DNA of 64,000 nucleotides from Riptortus pedestris (lineage: Eukaryota; Arthropoda; Insecta; Hemiptera; Alydidae): positions 255,189,501 through 255,253,500 of the forward strand of contig CM032228.1 of NCBI GenBank assembly GCA_019009955.1, written 5' to 3'. Positions 62,999 through 64,000 of the stretch are shown here, piece by piece. Positions within the stretch are counted from its first letter, which is position 1. Every line of letters begins with the position of its first letter. A model generated the notes under the pieces. That model was given only the letters and a program-made list of their open reading frames with translations, searched no databases and was not told the DNA's origin. Both the position numbers and the translations under genes were made by a program.

Positions 62999-63289
62999 CT
63001 GTAAAAACAATTAAAATGATTACTTTAATTAGGTAAAGTGTTTAAGATAGATGAGTACTTCAGCAAGAGAGAAAGAAAGTCTCAAAAAGGAACAAAATTA
63101 AATAAGAAATACTAAAATAAAGTCCGATTTCGTTTATTAAATAAATCAGTTTCAAGTATTTGAAGAAAATAGGTAATAATGATATGCTCATTTATAATCT
63201 GTAAAATTTTGTCATTTGGATAATTGTTCCAACCATCGTTCTCATATTTCTGATGGGCAAAGCTAGCAGGGAACCGATTGAGAGCCAGG

Positions 63290-63682
63290 CTATTTCTTGG
63301 TTGTGGCTAGATGCAAGCTGCTGCTGGCAGTGAGGAAGAAATCAAACCTATTCCGTTTTGGAACAGATTGACGAAATTGACTCTGGAAGGGAGTTTCTGT
63401 AAACTCAAAATTGGAGTTGGCAACCTGTTTATTCGTGTTGCTAAAACTACTAATTAACAGTTTGATCTTTGTATCGAGTTTGGAAAGATAGTGATTAGCC
63501 CACTTGTTCATTTCAAGGTCCTCCGGAAATGAAATTCTGTAATCACAATCATGTTCCCTGATCCAGCACCCATAAAATTGCAATGTCGTTAGTGGGTAAT
63601 GACAAAGGGCTTGCAAAAACACCCCCTCCCCCCAAATGCCTTCCACATTAAGAGCAAAACGCAAATTTTTGAAGGGAGGCAT
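63290..63682 (-). other. open frame of 130 codons, unassigned
   Basis: Lies in the intron upstream of window exon 1. Composition is less AT-rich than the neighbours. The frame contains FPEDLEMNKWANHYLSKLDT. I recognise no family and it does not resemble GAPVD1. It may be a fragment of a mobile element or a chance open frame. Confidence 0.2.
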
Positions 63683-63898
63683 CGATAAAAGGCAATAAAA
63701 TTGTGATTATTATAGGGAAAGACTAAAACTCTAGAAATATTATACACCAATTATTTTATTTAATAACATTTTATTTCTGTATGTTTTAGTATGTCTAAAT
63801 AAGAAAAATGTAGATTTTAATTTCATTTCAGAAAGTATTTTCCAGTTTACTTCCCCTATCCAGTCATGGTATCACTTATTAAAAATAATTAAACTTAC

Positions 63899-63977
63899 CA
63901 TTCAACAAACAATTGTTTTGTCTCATTTGTATTATTTGGTCGATTAATAAGATATAAAGGAAAAAAATAAATAAATT
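63899..63977 (-). other. possible upstream GAPVD1 exon with a problem at its junction
   Basis: A strong donor (AATG|GTAAGT) follows a minus-strand frame reading NETKQLFVE, which resembles the human PNKLIER that should precede FSPSQQEKLFG. The left boundary given here is arbitrary: no good acceptor is visible and the frame stays open to about the window edge. Spliced to 62998, the split codon would be TGA where Arg (AGA or CGA) is expected. It is either a real exon carrying a nonsense or assembly error, or a chance frame. Confidence 0.3.
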
Positions 63978-64000
63978 GTCAAAAATTGTTACTAATGTTA

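Noticed and set aside
59775..61101. Hydrophobic FCVPFLF-type and NGTQKQ-type frames resembling membrane or repeat proteins
   Set aside because: Both come from the 19-bp minisatellite; frames exist on both strands and are broken by a HINE.
1..64000. CRISPR array, operon or phage-type system
   Set aside because: The tandem repeats are micro- and minisatellites or element-internal units without unique spacers; the window is a spliced eukaryotic gene.

Overview
This is a eukaryotic window, AT-rich, intron-rich and full of transposable elements. The one recognisable host gene is a minus-strand orthologue of GAPVD1 (Gapex-5 in Drosophila, RME-6 in nematodes), a RasGAP plus VPS9-domain exchange factor for endosomal Rab GTPases. 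I could chain 25 coding exons from 62998 down to the TAA stop at 6564. Each junction has GT/AG ends and compatible phase, there are no in-frame stops, and together they give 1,220 codons. The N-terminal part (roughly 240 residues of the human protein) lies beyond the right edge. The protein, the insect-type mariner and IS630-like elements and a decayed multi-copy coding family at 27.5-29.2 kb point to an arthropod, probably an insect and perhaps a hemipteran. That identification is inference.

Layout. 1-6400 is downstream of the gene and holds a LINE reverse-transcriptase scrap (520-770), a duplicated unknown repeat (1765-2165 and 4880-5290) and a tRNA-derived SINE (about 3490-3630). 6564-20291 carries the C-terminal exons (helical region and VPS9 domain). 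Their introns contain a LINE relic, HINE copies, a SINE with a perfect 13-bp target duplication, a piggyBac-like element and a mariner. 20292-25499 holds a perfect hairpin and a solo LTR split by an IS630/Tc1-like transposon. 25500-49362 carries the exons of the long acidic/serine-rich linker, separated by a decayed coding relic, a second mariner, a Tc1 MITE, piggyBac MITEs, solo LTRs and many HINE copies. 49363-62998 carries the RasGAP-domain exons between four Helitron-like elements with 297-bp internal repeats, a TTAA-flanked piggyBac MITE and a 19-bp minisatellite broken by a HINE.

Two repeat families dominate. Family B (called HINE-B here) has a 5' end that is a near-palindrome around TTTCCCTTAAGGGAAA, an internal (TA)n tract, a poly-G tract, a subterminal inverted copy of the 5' motif (GGGAAATCTGCT) and a 3' hairpin ACGCAGCCCCTGCGT. 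This is the asymmetric-end layout of Helentron-associated elements. Family A ends in a CCCGGGCGAAGCCGGG hairpin followed about 10 nt later by CTAG, the Helitron 3' pattern, and sits in TA tracts. The TA tracts of family B act as landing sites: family A, a mariner and ATAY-targeting LTRs are all found inside them.

I see no prokaryotic genes, CRISPR array or operon. The most unusual material is the structure and nesting of the HINE-B and Helitron-like families, and a possible in-frame TGA at the most upstream exon junction of GAPVD1.
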